From Mesorhizobium onobrychidis (GTDB lineage: Bacteria; Pseudomonadota; Alphaproteobacteria; Rhizobiales; Rhizobiaceae), in contig NZ_CP062229.1 in NCBI RefSeq assembly GCF_024707545.1, positions 496,001 through 560,000 on the forward strand: a stretch of 64,000 nucleotides of DNA. Reading direction: 5' to 3'. Positions 30,455 through 38,995 of this stretch are shown here, in pieces (within the stretch, counting starts at the first letter, position 1; each line of letters starts with the position of its first letter). The notes under the pieces were generated by a model, which made no database searches, was not told the DNA's origin, and saw nothing but the letters and a program-made list of their open reading frames with translations. A program made the position numbers and the translations under genes.

Positions 30455-33330
30455 CGGCATGCCTCCTTGTCGCGGATCGCGGCACGGATGCGGCTCGGCG
30501 TCGCCGGAATTTTGGTGACCAGGACACCGGTGGCATGACGGATGGCATTGAGGATCGCCGGTGACGTCGGGATCAGCACATGCTCGCCCAAGCCCTTGGC
30601 GCCAAAGGGCCCTTCCGGATCCGGAACTTCGATCAGGATGGTCTCGATCGGCGGTACGTCGCCGATGGTCGGGATAAGATAGTCGTGCAAATTCTCGGTG
30701 CGGCCGGGGATGTACTCTTCCATCAATGCCATGCCGATGCCTTGCGCGATGCCGCCCTCGATCTGGCCTTCGGCGAGCAGAGGGTTGATCGCCTTGCCGA
30801 CATCATGCGCGGCGGTGATCTTGATCAGCTTCACCGTACCGAGCTTGAGGTCGACCTCCAACTCGGCAATCTGCGCGCCGTAGCCATAGACGGCATAGGG
30901 CTTGCCCTGGCCCTTGGCGTCGAGCGGCAGCGTCGGCGGATCATAGCTTTCCTCGGCGCGGAAGACGAAACCGTCGGCATCGGCCTTCAGCGTGGACAAA
31001 TCGATATGCCGTGTCGCTTCGCCCTCGCGGATGATCAGGCTTGTGCCATCCAGAGCGATCGCCGCCTTCTCCGACACATTGGCAAAACGCAGCATGGTTT
31101 CGCGCAAGGCGCGGCCGGCCTTTTCGGCGGCCTTGCCGGTCACGAAGGTCTGGCGCGAAGCCGATGTCTTGCCGGCGTCCGGCGTGATCGCCGTGTCAGC
31201 GCTTTTCAGCCGGAATTTTTCCAGCGGCAGGCCGAGGGCGTCGGCGCAGATCTGGGCGATGACCGTGTTCGAGCCTTGCCCGATATCGACGGCACCCTGA
31301 TGCAGGACGACATCGCCAGAGGCGGAGATGCCGACCCTGATGGTCGACGGATTTGGCAGCGAGGTGTTGCCGCAGCCGTACCAGCAGGAGGCGACGCCGA
31401 CGCCACGTTTTTTTGTGCTGCTGCCGGCGTTGAACAACTCGGCATCGACAAGCGCACGCGCCCAATGCGACCGCAGCGCTTCGAGGCACTCGGCGATGCC
31501 GACGCCCGCTTCCAATCTCTGACCAGTAACCGTTTCGGAGCCGTTACGAAGGCAGTTTTTCAAGCGAAAGTCGAGCCGATCCAGCCGAAGCTTTTCGGCC
31601 AGCTCGTCATAGAGCGTCTCCTGCATGATCGTCGCCTGCGGCACGCCGAAACCGCGGAACGCGCCGGAGATCGGGCCATTTGTGTGGATGGCGCGGCCTT
31701 CGGCACGATAGTTCGGCGTGGCATAGGGACCGGAGGCGTGCACCGGCACGCGGTTGGCGACGGTCGGACCCCAGCTTGCATAGGCGCCGGTGTTGAAATC
31801 GCCTGCAAAGACCATACCGGTGACGCGGCCATCGGCATCGGCGCCGATGGTCGCCTTCATCTCGGCGGGATGACGCTTGGTGGTCGAGATCATCGATTCA
31901 TTGCGGGTGTAGACGAGTGCCGCCGGCCGCCCGGTTTTCATCGCGACCAGACCGATCAGCGGCTGCAACGAAACGTCGAGCTTGGAGCCAAAACCGCCGC
32001 CGGTGGCGGTCGGCACGATACGCACCTTGTCGACGGCAAGGCCAAGCACTTTTGCGGTGTCGTCGCGGTCCATGTAGGGCGCCTGCGTGCAGGCGACGAC
32101 GACGAGCGTGTCGCCGTCCATATAGGCATAGCCGGCTTCCGGCTCGATATAGGCGTGCTCGACATAGGATGTGTCGATGGCGCCCGAAACGATGAAGGCA
32201 GCGCCGGCAAGGGCGGCCTCCGGGTCACCGCGCTCGACAAAGCCGGTGGTGAGCAGGTTTGCCGGTCGGTTCTCGTGGATCAGTTGCACGCCGCCGGCCT
32301 GCGCCTCGCAAGGCTGCAGAAGGTGCGGCAACTCGGTCCAACGAACAGGAAAATCCGAAAGATCGAGATCGAGGATGGCCTCGCGCTCGCCGGCAACCAG
32401 CGCCACCGCCTCGCCGCGAAAGCGCGAAAAACCTTCAGCCAGCGCCGGCTGGTCGGCAAAAGGCGCAATGACGCCGAAGCAGTTCTTTCCCGGAATGTCG
32501 GCAGCGGTGAAGACGCCGACGATGCCGGGATGGACTTTCACCCAGGCGTCGAGATCGCCGAAGGCGAAGCGGGCGTGATAATGCGGCGAGCGAACCACCA
32601 GCACCGCCAGCGCATCGAGTGGGAAGGAATCGCCGCCGAATTTTTCGCCGCCAGTGACTTTCGGCAGGCCGTCGAGCCTGATCGGAGAGGAACCGACGGC
32701 GTGGCCGGCCTGCGGCATGCGATGGTCAAGGCCATTGGCATGGCGCGACGCATCCATCACCGCCGCAACGATCTTTCGATAGCCGGTGCAGCGGCAGAGG
32801 ACGCCGCCCAGCGCATCCTGGGTTTCGGCCTCGGTTGGGTTGGGCGTCCTTTCCAGAAGTGCGGTTGCCGCGACCAGCAGGCCGGGTGTGCAGATGCCAC
32901 ACTGCGCTGCGCCATGATCGAGGAACGACGCCTGCAGCGCCGACAATCTGCCGTTGGCGAGACCCTCGACGGTCGTCACCACGGTGCCAGCGGCAGAAGC
33001 CGCTGACATGAGGCAGGCGCAGACCGGTTCGCCATCGACGAGCACGGTGCAGGCGCCGCAGTCGCCGGCGTCGCAGCCGACTTTGGTGCCGGTCAGGTGC
33101 AATTCGTCGCGCAGCACCGAAGAGAGACGGCGAACCGGCGGTACGCAGACAGAAACGGCGACGCCGTTGACCTCGAAGGCGATGTCAGCGCGCTCCATGC
33201 TCATGCCAGGCTGAGCCATGCTCATGCCAGGCTGAGCCATGCTCATGCCAGGCTGAGCCATGCTCATGCCAGGCTGAGCCATGCTCATGCCAGGCTGAGC
33301 TTTGGTCATGCCAGGCGGAGCTTTGCTCAT
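30451..33330 (-). CDS. Xanthine dehydrogenase-family hydroxylase, fused 2Fe-2S and molybdopterin domains
   Basis: A 959-residue molybdenum hydroxylase. After a repeat-encoded N-terminal tail (about residues 1-45, MSMAQPG units) come the plant-type 2Fe-2S domain (GCDAGDCGACTVLVDGEPVCACL) and the second 2Fe-2S domain (QCGICTPGLLVAATALL ... GGVLCRCTGYRKIV). The molybdopterin part then has GGGFGSKLDVSLQPLIG, GAFRGFGVPQATIMQE and the active-site glutamate in GPFGAKGLGEHVL. Such enzymes hydroxylate N-heterocycles or purines. Small and large subunits are usually separate, so the fusion is notable; FAD is on the adjacent gene. The ATG at 33330 overlaps the upstream stop (ATGA), but many internal ATGs precede the conserved fold. 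Confidence 0.9.
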   Translation of the reverse strand: MSKAPPGMTKAQPGMSMAQPGMSMAQPGMSMAQPGMSMAQPGMSMERADIAFEVNGVAVSVCVPPVRRLSSVLRDELHLTGTKVGCDAGDCGACTVLVDGEPVCACLMSAASAAGTVVTTVEGLANGRLSALQASFLDHGAAQCGICTPGLLVAATALLERTPNPTEAETQDALGGVLCRCTGYRKIVAAVMDASRHANGLDHRMPQAGHAVGSSPIRLDGLPKVTGGEKFGGDSFPLDALAVLVVRSPHYHARFAFGDLDAWVKVHPGIVGVFTAADIPGKNCFGVIAPFADQPALAEGFSRFRGEAVALVAGEREAILDLDLSDFPVRWTELPHLLQPCEAQAGGVQLIHENRPANLLTTGFVERGDPEAALAGAAFIVSGAIDTSYVEHAYIEPEAGYAYMDGDTLVVVACTQAPYMDRDDTAKVLGLAVDKVRIVPTATGGGFGSKLDVSLQPLIGLVAMKTGRPAALVYTRNESMISTTKRHPAEMKATIGADADGRVTGMVFAGDFNTGAYASWGPTVANRVPVHASGPYATPNYRAEGRAIHTNGPISGAFRGFGVPQATIMQETLYDELAEKLRLDRLDFRLKNCLRNGSETVTGQRLEAGVGIAECLEALRSHWARALVDAELFNAGSSTKKRGVGVASCWYGCGNTSLPNPSTIRVGISASGDVVLHQGAVDIGQGSNTVIAQICADALGLPLEKFRLKSADTAITPDAGKTSASRQTFVTGKAAEKAGRALRETMLRFANVSEKAAIALDGTSLIIREGEATRHIDLSTLKADADGFVFRAEESYDPPTLPLDAKGQGKPYAVYGYGAQIAELEVDLKLGTVKLIKITAAHDVGKAINPLLAEGQIEGGIAQGIGMALMEEYIPGRTENLHDYLIPTIGDVPPIETILIEVPDPEGPFGAKGLGEHVLIPTSPAILNAIRHATGVLVTKIPATPSRIRAAIRDKEACR
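33196..33330. repeat. 21-bp tandem repeat at the 5' end of the hydroxylase gene
   Basis: Five perfect 21-bp units (plus-strand CATGCTCATGCCAGGCTGAGC) run from 33196 to 33300. They are followed by one diverged unit (33301-33321) and a partial one to 33330. On the coding (minus) strand each unit encodes MSMAQPG and carries two in-frame ATG codons. As 21 is a multiple of 3, copy-number change alters only the length of the N-terminal tail. It looks like a minisatellite, not a CRISPR. Confidence 0.95.
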
Positions 33331-34190
33331 GCGGCCACCGCCTTGTCATTCGACGCGTGACCCGCGGCACCGAGCACGGCGCGGGCGACGATCTCGCGCG
33401 CGGCGTCCAGCCGGTATTCGGCGCTGCCGCGCACATCGCCGATCGGCGACAACTCGTCCATCGGTGCAGACTGGATCGCAGTGGCGAGGGCGTGGTCAAC
33501 CGGGAGGCCGCGCAAGGCTGCTTCGACGCCCGAGAGACGCTTGGCGACAACCGAACAGGAGCCGACGGCGACGGCAGCGTTGCCGACGATGCCATCCTCA
33601 ATGGTCAAGCGGGCCGCCGCCATGGCTATCGAAATGACGAGATAGCGACGCGCGCCGAGCTTCACGAAAGCTGACGTGCCGGTGGCCGCGTTTTTCGGCA
33701 CGCGGATGGCGGTCACCATTTCGCCCGGCTGCAGTTCCGTGCGGCGGTTTCCCAGGATGAATTTTTCCAGCGGCAGATGGCGGACCATCGCAACCGTGCG
33801 CAGTTCGACCTCGGCGTCGAGGACGAGCAGCGCCGGCACGCCGTCGGCGGCCGGAGAGGCATTGCAGAGATTGCCGGCGATGGAGGCGACGTTCTGGATC
33901 TGCACGGAGCCGACTTCTCGCGCCGCCTGCTTCAGCGCATCGAAAGCCGCCGGCAGCGGATGACGGATAAGATCGGTCCAGGTCGTGCGCGCACCGATGA
34001 TCCAATGGTCCTCGGTCTGGGCGATACCACGCAGCGCCGCCAGACCGTTGATGTCGAGGACATTTTCATGGAAAGGCGTGGCTCCTTGCGTCGGATAGAA
34101 ATCGGTGCCGCCGGCAAGGATGCGCCACGGAGCCTCGCCAAGCAAAGCGAGCGCCTCGTCTATGGTGGTGGGTTTCGCGTAACGGATCAC
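33327..34190 (-). CDS. Xanthine dehydrogenase-family FAD-binding subunit
   Basis: A 287-residue FAD-binding medium subunit of the CoxM/XdhB type that passes electrons from the molybdenum and Fe-S centres to FAD. The N-terminus MIRYAKPTTIDEALALLGE, the FAD loop ILAGGTDFYPT and the second flavin motif QIQNVASIAGNLCNASPAADGVPALLVLDAEVEL are diagnostic. It is the first gene of the six-gene operon and overlaps the hydroxylase gene by 4 nt. No XdhC-type maturation factor adjoins it. The reaction of the complex is discussed with the hydroxylase subunit. Confidence 0.92.
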   Translation of the reverse strand: MIRYAKPTTIDEALALLGEAPWRILAGGTDFYPTQGATPFHENVLDINGLAALRGIAQTEDHWIIGARTTWTDLIRHPLPAAFDALKQAAREVGSVQIQNVASIAGNLCNASPAADGVPALLVLDAEVELRTVAMVRHLPLEKFILGNRRTELQPGEMVTAIRVPKNAATGTSAFVKLGARRYLVISIAMAAARLTIEDGIVGNAAVAVGSCSVVAKRLSGVEAALRGLPVDHALATAIQSAPMDELSPIGDVRGSAEYRLDAAREIVARAVLGAAGHASNDKAVAA

Positions 34191-34522
34191 GCTTTGCCTT
34201 CCCAGAAAAATGGGCCTCCTCGAGAGGGGCTTCCCAACAGAACCTGCCGGCGTCCGAGCCGGTCAAATTCATTCGTATGCAAATGATATCAAGCCGGCAG
34301 GAATTGTCAAAGCCAGAGTTTCGAGCCGCTATCCGCATCGGCACGGCGGCACGCATTTGTTATGCCATTGGAGGTTGACGCAGCCGGCCATCTGGTCAAA
34401 TTTCTGCATCCGGTCGCGTCAGCGGCATTTTTTCGGTGGAGCCTGGGTTCGGACACCGGATTCCACGTTTCGGCCGACTTCCGGTTCGGGTCATGCCTCC
34501 GGGACAAACAAGAGGAGGCTCC
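34191..34522. other. Divergent promoter region, hydroxylase operon and pncA
   Basis: This gene-free stretch of 332 bp separates the hydroxylase operon (minus) from pncA (plus). It holds a candidate MarR operator (34269-34286) near the operon side and a strong GAGGAGG Shine-Dalgarno sequence directly before pncA. I see no hairpin terminator or small gene in it. Confidence 0.6.
34269..34286. promoter_or_regulatory. Candidate MarR operator
   Basis: TCATTCGTATGCAAATGA is an 18-bp sequence with 14 positions obeying dyad symmetry (TCATT.G.AT.C.AATGA), the usual length for a MarR site. It lies about 80-95 bp before the first gene of the operon whose last gene encodes a MarR regulator. The assignment rests on symmetry and context. 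Confidence 0.45.
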
Positions 34523-35122
34523 ATGGCCGACGAAGCGCTTGTCATCATCGATCTGCAGAACGATTTCTGCCCGGGCGGCGCGCTGGCGGTGGCCGGCGGC
34601 GACGAGATCGTGCCTCTGGTCAACGACCTGATCCGGCGGACCGAACATGTCGTGCTGACGCAGGACTGGCATCCCGCCGGCCATTCGAGCTTTGCCTCCA
34701 GTCATCCCGGCAAGCAGCCGTTCGAAACGATTGACATGCCTTACGGCCAGCAGACGCTGTGGCCGGACCACTGCATCCAGGGCAGCCTGGGTTCGGATTT
34801 CCATTCGGGCCTTGCCTGGACCAAGGCCGAACTGGTGATCCGCAAGGGCTTCCGCCCGGAGATCGACAGCTATTCGGCTTTCTTCGAAAACGACCATGCG
34901 ACGCCGACTGGCCTTGCCGGCTATCTCCAGGAGCGCGGCATCGACACGCTGACCCTGGTCGGCCTGGCGACCGATTATTGCGTCGCCTTCTCGGCGCTCG
35001 ACGCGGTCAAGCACGGCTTTCACACAACAGTGCGGCTCGACGCCTGCCGCGGCATCGACCTCAATGGCTCCGTCGAGACGATGCTGAACCGAATGCGTGA
35101 TGCCGGCGTGACGCTGGCTTGA
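34523..35122 (+). CDS. pncA: Nicotinamidase
   Basis: A 199-residue isochorismatase-fold amidohydrolase that converts nicotinamide to nicotinate for NAD salvage. The catalytic Asp is in LVIIDLQNDFCPGGAL, the metal-site residues are in DWHPAGHSSFASSHPG, the catalytic Lys is in VIRKGFRPEIDSYSAFFEND and the nucleophilic Cys is in VGLATDYCVAFSALDA. All are intact. The ATG at 34523 follows GAGGAGG with a 5-nt spacer; the longer frame from 34436 is not supported. It is divergent from the hydroxylase/6-hydroxynicotinate-reductase-like operon. Its product nicotinate would be a natural substrate for that operon and for PncB, encoded at 43.0-44.3 kb. Confidence 0.95.
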   Translation: MADEALVIIDLQNDFCPGGALAVAGGDEIVPLVNDLIRRTEHVVLTQDWHPAGHSSFASSHPGKQPFETIDMPYGQQTLWPDHCIQGSLGSDFHSGLAWTKAELVIRKGFRPEIDSYSAFFENDHATPTGLAGYLQERGIDTLTLVGLATDYCVAFSALDAVKHGFHTTVRLDACRGIDLNGSVETMLNRMRDAGVTLA

Positions 35123-35163
35123 ACATCACCAATCGCATTCGACACAATTCCAGAGGGGGCATT

Positions 35164-36594
35164 ATGGGGTTTGCGGCGGCTTTGACGGCGGGCGCTGTGA
35201 TGGCAGTCGCAACGTTGTCTCCGGGAATGGCGCTTGCAGCCGAGGCCCACGAGCTGCCGGGCGAAACAATGTCGCTGTGGTGGGCGCTGCCCTTTGCCGG
35301 CCTGCTTCTGTCGATCGCCACGGGGCCATTGCTCTTCCACCATCTCTGGGAGCATCACTACGGCAAGATCACCCTCTTCTGGGCCGCGCTTGTGGTCGTG
35401 CCGCTGGCGGTTGCGTTCGGCATGGCTTCGGCCACAGAAGCGGTATTGCATGCGCTGCTCACCGAATACATGTCGTTCATCATTCTTCTGTTTGCGCTGT
35501 TCACCATTTCGGGCGGTATCCTCGTCGCCGGCAACATCCATGGCACGCCGCTGGTGAACGCCGGACTGCTGCTGATCGGGGCGTTGCTCGCCTCGGTCAT
35601 TGGGACGACCGGCGCCTCGATGATCCTGATCCGGCCGATCCTGCGCGCCAACGACAACCGGCCGTTCAACGCCCATGTCGTCATCTTCTTCATTTTCCTG
35701 GTGTCCAACATCGGCGGCTCGCTGACGCCGCTCGGCGACCCGCCGCTGTTCGTCGGCTTCCTGCGCGGCGTCGATTTCTTCTGGACCACCACCAACCTCT
35801 ATCAGGAGACACTGTTCGTCGGCAGCTTGGTGCTGGCCGTCTTCCTGGCCATGGACATCATCCTGCATCACCGCGAGGCCGGCGCGCCGAAGATCAAGGA
35901 TCCGACACCGGACACGACGGTGCGCATCCGAGGCCTGCCAAACGTCCCGCTGCTGGCCGGGGTGATCGGCGCGATCCTGCTTTCCGCGACCTGGAAGCCA
36001 GGCGTGGCTTTCTCTGTCCAGGGCGTGAGCCTTGAATTGCAGAACCTCGTGCGCGACGCCATCATCCTGGCGCTTGCCTTCCTTTCGCTCGGCGTCTCGC
36101 GCAAGAGCCACAGGCAGGCGAACAACTTCCACTGGGAGCCGATCGCCGAGGTGGCGAAACTGTTCGCCGGCATCTTCATCTGCATCGTGCCGGTCATCGC
36201 CATTCTCAGGGCGGGCCCCGACGGCGCGCTGGCACCGCTGGTCTCGCTTGTCACCTCGCCCACGGGCGAGCCCAACGAGCTTGCCTATTTCTGGCTGGCC
36301 GGGGCGCTGTCATCCTTCCTCGACAATGCGCCGACCTATCTGGTGTTCTTCGAGCTCGCCGGCGGCGATCCGCAGCATCTGATGACCACCTTCGCCTCGA
36401 CGCTGGCAGCGATCTCAGCGGGCGCAGTGTTCATGGGCGCCAACACCTATATCGGCAATGCACCGAACTTCATGGTTTACGCCATTGCCAGACATCGCGG
36501 CGTGAAGATGCCGGGCTTCTTCGGCTACATGGCATGGTCGGGCGCGGTGCTGATCCCGATATTCCTGATCGCGGGTTTTCTGTTCTTTCGCTGA
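35164..36594 (+). CDS. Sodium:proton antiporter of the NhaD/CitMHS-like group
   Basis: A 476-residue polytopic membrane protein with about 12-13 helices, most like bacterial sodium:proton antiporters in the ion-transporter (IT) superfamily. Conserved segments are ISGGILVAGNIHGTPLVNAGLLLIGALLASVIGTTGASMILIRPIL, VVIFFIFLVSNIGGSLTPLGDPPLFVGFLRGVDFFW and AGALSSFLDNAPTYLVFFELAGG, the last with the paired polar residues of the second inverted repeat. The N-terminus looks like a signal peptide or first helix. The ATG at 35164 has GAGGGGG upstream; the TTG at 35119 is less likely. It is 41 nt after pncA and could share its transcript. A carboxylate substrate cannot be excluded. Confidence 0.85.
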   Translation: MGFAAALTAGAVMAVATLSPGMALAAEAHELPGETMSLWWALPFAGLLLSIATGPLLFHHLWEHHYGKITLFWAALVVVPLAVAFGMASATEAVLHALLTEYMSFIILLFALFTISGGILVAGNIHGTPLVNAGLLLIGALLASVIGTTGASMILIRPILRANDNRPFNAHVVIFFIFLVSNIGGSLTPLGDPPLFVGFLRGVDFFWTTTNLYQETLFVGSLVLAVFLAMDIILHHREAGAPKIKDPTPDTTVRIRGLPNVPLLAGVIGAILLSATWKPGVAFSVQGVSLELQNLVRDAIILALAFLSLGVSRKSHRQANNFHWEPIAEVAKLFAGIFICIVPVIAILRAGPDGALAPLVSLVTSPTGEPNELAYFWLAGALSSFLDNAPTYLVFFELAGGDPQHLMTTFASTLAAISAGAVFMGANTYIGNAPNFMVYAIARHRGVKMPGFFGYMAWSGAVLIPIFLIAGFLFFR

Positions 36595-37314
36595 TCAGCC
36601 AACGCCGACATAGCGGCGGACCGCCGACGGATCGGCGCGGAGCTCCTCGACATCGACGGTCTCGCGGTTGCGGCCGTTCTCGATGAACGAGACCCGGTCG
36701 GCGACGGACAGCACGGCATCGACCCGCTGCTCGACCAGGATCGTCGAGACGCCAAGGTCGCGCAGTTTCGACACCGTCTCACGGATCCTGGCGATCATCG
36801 ACGGCATCAACCCTTCGGTCGGCTCATCGAGCAGAAGCACCTGCGGTTCGAGGCACAGTGCCCGTGCCATGGCCAGCATCTGCTGCTCGCCGCCCGACAG
36901 CGTCCCGGAGCGCTGCCTGAGCCGCTGGCGCAGCAGCGGGAAAAGGTCGAGCACGTTTTCGCGCGTTGCTTTGCCCTTGCCGCGCGCCATCAGGCCGATC
37001 TCGATGTTTTCCGCCACCGTCATCTCGGCGAACAGCCGCCGGCCCTGTGGCACATAGGCGACGCCGGCCTTCGGCACATCGTGCGCCGGCAGGCCGGTCA
37101 GCTCCTTGCCGTCGAGCCTGATCGAGCCGGCGCGTGAGGGAACGAGGCCCATGACCGCCTTCAGCGTCGTCGTCTTGCCGGCGCCGTTGCGGCCGAACAG
37201 GCAAAGCACCTCGCCCTTGTTCAACACGAGGTCGAGGCCGTAGAGCACCTGGACCTCGCCGTAGAAGCAGTCGAGCCCGGAGATGGTCAGTGCTTCAGAC
37301 CGTGTTTCAGTCAT
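36595..37314 (-). CDS. livF: Branched-chain amino-acid-type ABC transporter ATPase (LivF)
   Basis: A 239-residue ATPase with Walker A GRNGAGKTTTLKAVMG, signature LSGGEQQMLAMARAL and Walker B VLLLDEPTEGLMP, the LivF hallmark. It starts 4 nt inside the livG stop. It ends the livH-M-G-F gene set and energises uptake of a small amino acid, amide or carboxylate. Its 3' end abuts the antiporter gene on the other strand with no gap. Confidence 0.92.
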   Translation of the reverse strand: MTETRSEALTISGLDCFYGEVQVLYGLDLVLNKGEVLCLFGRNGAGKTTTLKAVMGLVPSRAGSIRLDGKELTGLPAHDVPKAGVAYVPQGRRLFAEMTVAENIEIGLMARGKGKATRENVLDLFPLLRQRLRQRSGTLSGGEQQMLAMARALCLEPQVLLLDEPTEGLMPSMIARIRETVSKLRDLGVSTILVEQRVDAVLSVADRVSFIENGRNRETVDVEELRADPSAVRRYVGVG

Positions 37315-38036
37315 GGGGCGGTCCCCAGGTAGGCGTCCTGCACTTCGGCATTGGCACGGACCTGCTCGGGCGTGCCTTCGGCCAGGATCTTGCCGGCGTT
37401 GAAGACGGTGATGCGGTCGGCAAGCTGCATGACCACCGGCATGTTGTGTTCGATCAGAAGCACAGTGGCGCTTTTGGCGATCTCGCGCACCAGCCCGATG
37501 AAATTGTCGATCTCGCTGTCGGCCAGCCCCTGCGTCGGCTCGTCGAGGATCAGCAGGCGCGGTTTTAGCGCCAACCCCATCGCCACTTCGAGCAGGCGCT
37601 GATGGCCATAGGACAATTGCCCGGCCGGCATGTGGGCGCGGTCGGCAAGGCCGGTGCGCTCAAGCGCCGCCATGACGCCGACATGCACGGCACCTTTCGA
37701 GCGGCCATCGGTCAGCGTGCGCTGCACCGGCAGCGCGACGTTGTCGTAGGCGGTGAGATTGGCAAAGACGCTGGTGATCTGGAAGGTGTAGGCGACGCCA
37801 AGGCGGACCCTGGCGTAGGCCGGCAGGTTGGTAATGTCGGCGCCGTCGAAGACGATCATGCCCGACGACGGCTGGATGCGGCCGCTGACCAGACTGACGA
37901 AGGTGGTCTTGCCGGCGCCATTGGGGCCGATGACGGCGCGAATCTCGCCCGGCATGAGGGCGAAGTCGACGCCGTCGACGGCGCGCAGGCCGCCGAAATT
38001 GCGGGACAGGCCTTTGGTCGTCAGCAGCGGCATCAT
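37311..38036 (-). CDS. livG: Branched-chain amino-acid-type ABC transporter ATPase (LivG)
   Basis: A 241-residue ATPase: LLTTKGLSRNFGGLRAVDGVDF, Walker A GPNGAGKTTFVSLVSG, signature LSYGHQRLLEVAMGL (the LSYG variant is common in LivG/UrtD) and Walker B LLILDEPTQGLADSEI. The ATG at 38036 overlaps the permease stop by 4 nt; an in-frame ATG at 38054 lies within that gene. It pairs with LivF as the second nucleotide-binding subunit. Confidence 0.92.
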   Translation of the reverse strand: MMPLLTTKGLSRNFGGLRAVDGVDFALMPGEIRAVIGPNGAGKTTFVSLVSGRIQPSSGMIVFDGADITNLPAYARVRLGVAYTFQITSVFANLTAYDNVALPVQRTLTDGRSKGAVHVGVMAALERTGLADRAHMPAGQLSYGHQRLLEVAMGLALKPRLLILDEPTQGLADSEIDNFIGLVREIAKSATVLLIEHNMPVVMQLADRITVFNAGKILAEGTPEQVRANAEVQDAYLGTAP

Positions 38037-38995
38037 GGCAGCCATCCAAGCCAACGCTGGCGGATGGTGCCGAGGATGCCCTTGGGAAAGAACAGCACCA
38101 GCAGGATGAGGGCGATGCCGACGATCAGCAGGTAGGCCGAGGTATAGCCGCTGGTGACATCGACGACATAGTACATGAACAGCGTGCCGATCGACGGACC
38201 GAGCGTGGTGGCAGCACCGCCGAGCAGCACCCAGAGCAGCGGCAGGATGGAATACTGCACCGACGCGAAAGTCGAGCCGACATAACCGAACAGCAGCGCG
38301 TAGGCCGCGCCCGAGGCCGCACAGATGGTGCCGGAGACGACGACCGCGGCGAGCTTGTTGGAAAACGTGTCGTAGCCGAGCATTTTGGTCCGCTCCTCGT
38401 TCTCGCGTATGGCGACCAGCACACGGCCATACCTGGAGCGGACGACAGCGAGCGTCACCAGCAGCACGATCGAGAACAGGGCGAGCGCGCTCATGTAGCG
38501 CACGGTCGGATTGGTGAGGCCGAGCGACGTGCCGCCCAAGACGAGCACACGCGCCGACTGCGGCACGACCAGGCCCTGGTCACCGCCGGTCCAGGACGCG
38601 AAATAGAGGATTATGAGATAGAACACCTGCGCGAACATCATGGTGACGATCATGAAGGCGACGCCAGAAGTGCGCAGCGCCAGCACCCCGATCACCAGCG
38701 CGAGAAGCGCGCCGCAGGCAAGGCCGGCGGCGAAGGCGGCCGGCACGCTCCAGCCGAGATGGATGACGGCAAGGCCTGCGCCATAGAGCCCGGCCGAAAA
38801 GAACATCGCATGGCCGAGGCTGAGCAGCCCGACATAGCCGAACAGCATGTTGTAGCCCATGGCGAAAACCGCCAGCACCATGATGCGGGCGAGCAGTCCG
38901 TGGTGATATTCCGGCAGGACGAAGCTTATGGCGAAAAGCAGGCCGATGATGCCCAGATGCAGCGCATAGGCTTTTGCCGGTGAAGCCTCCTTCAT
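38033..38995 (-). CDS. livM: Branched-chain amino-acid-type ABC transporter permease (LivM)
   Basis: A 320-residue permease with about nine helices. AVFAMGYNMLFGYVGLLSLGHAMFFSAGLYGAGL is the LivM signature, and the cytoplasmic coupling motif lies in RVLVAIRENEERTKMLGYDTFSNKLAAVVVSG. A C-terminal positively charged tail follows the last helix. It is overlapped by neighbours at both ends, typical of a single translational unit with livH, livG and livF. Confidence 0.92.
   Translation of the reverse strand: MKEASPAKAYALHLGIIGLLFAISFVLPEYHHGLLARIMVLAVFAMGYNMLFGYVGLLSLGHAMFFSAGLYGAGLAVIHLGWSVPAAFAAGLACGALLALVIGVLALRTSGVAFMIVTMMFAQVFYLIILYFASWTGGDQGLVVPQSARVLVLGGTSLGLTNPTVRYMSALALFSIVLLVTLAVVRSRYGRVLVAIRENEERTKMLGYDTFSNKLAAVVVSGTICAASGAAYALLFGYVGSTFASVQYSILPLLWVLLGGAATTLGPSIGTLFMYYVVDVTSGYTSAYLLIVGIALILLVLFFPKGILGTIRQRWLGWLP

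Noticed and set aside
30580..33006. Very long open frame (over 800 codons) on the plus strand opposite the hydroxylase gene
   Set aside because: It is a shadow of the GC-rich, third-position-biased minus-strand gene; its product is Asp/Arg/Gly/Ala-rich without domains, while the minus strand shows complete molybdenum-hydroxylase motifs.
33196..33330. Possible CRISPR-like array
   Set aside because: The 21-bp units are directly adjacent with no spacers and continue the reading frame of a protein, so this is a coding tandem repeat.
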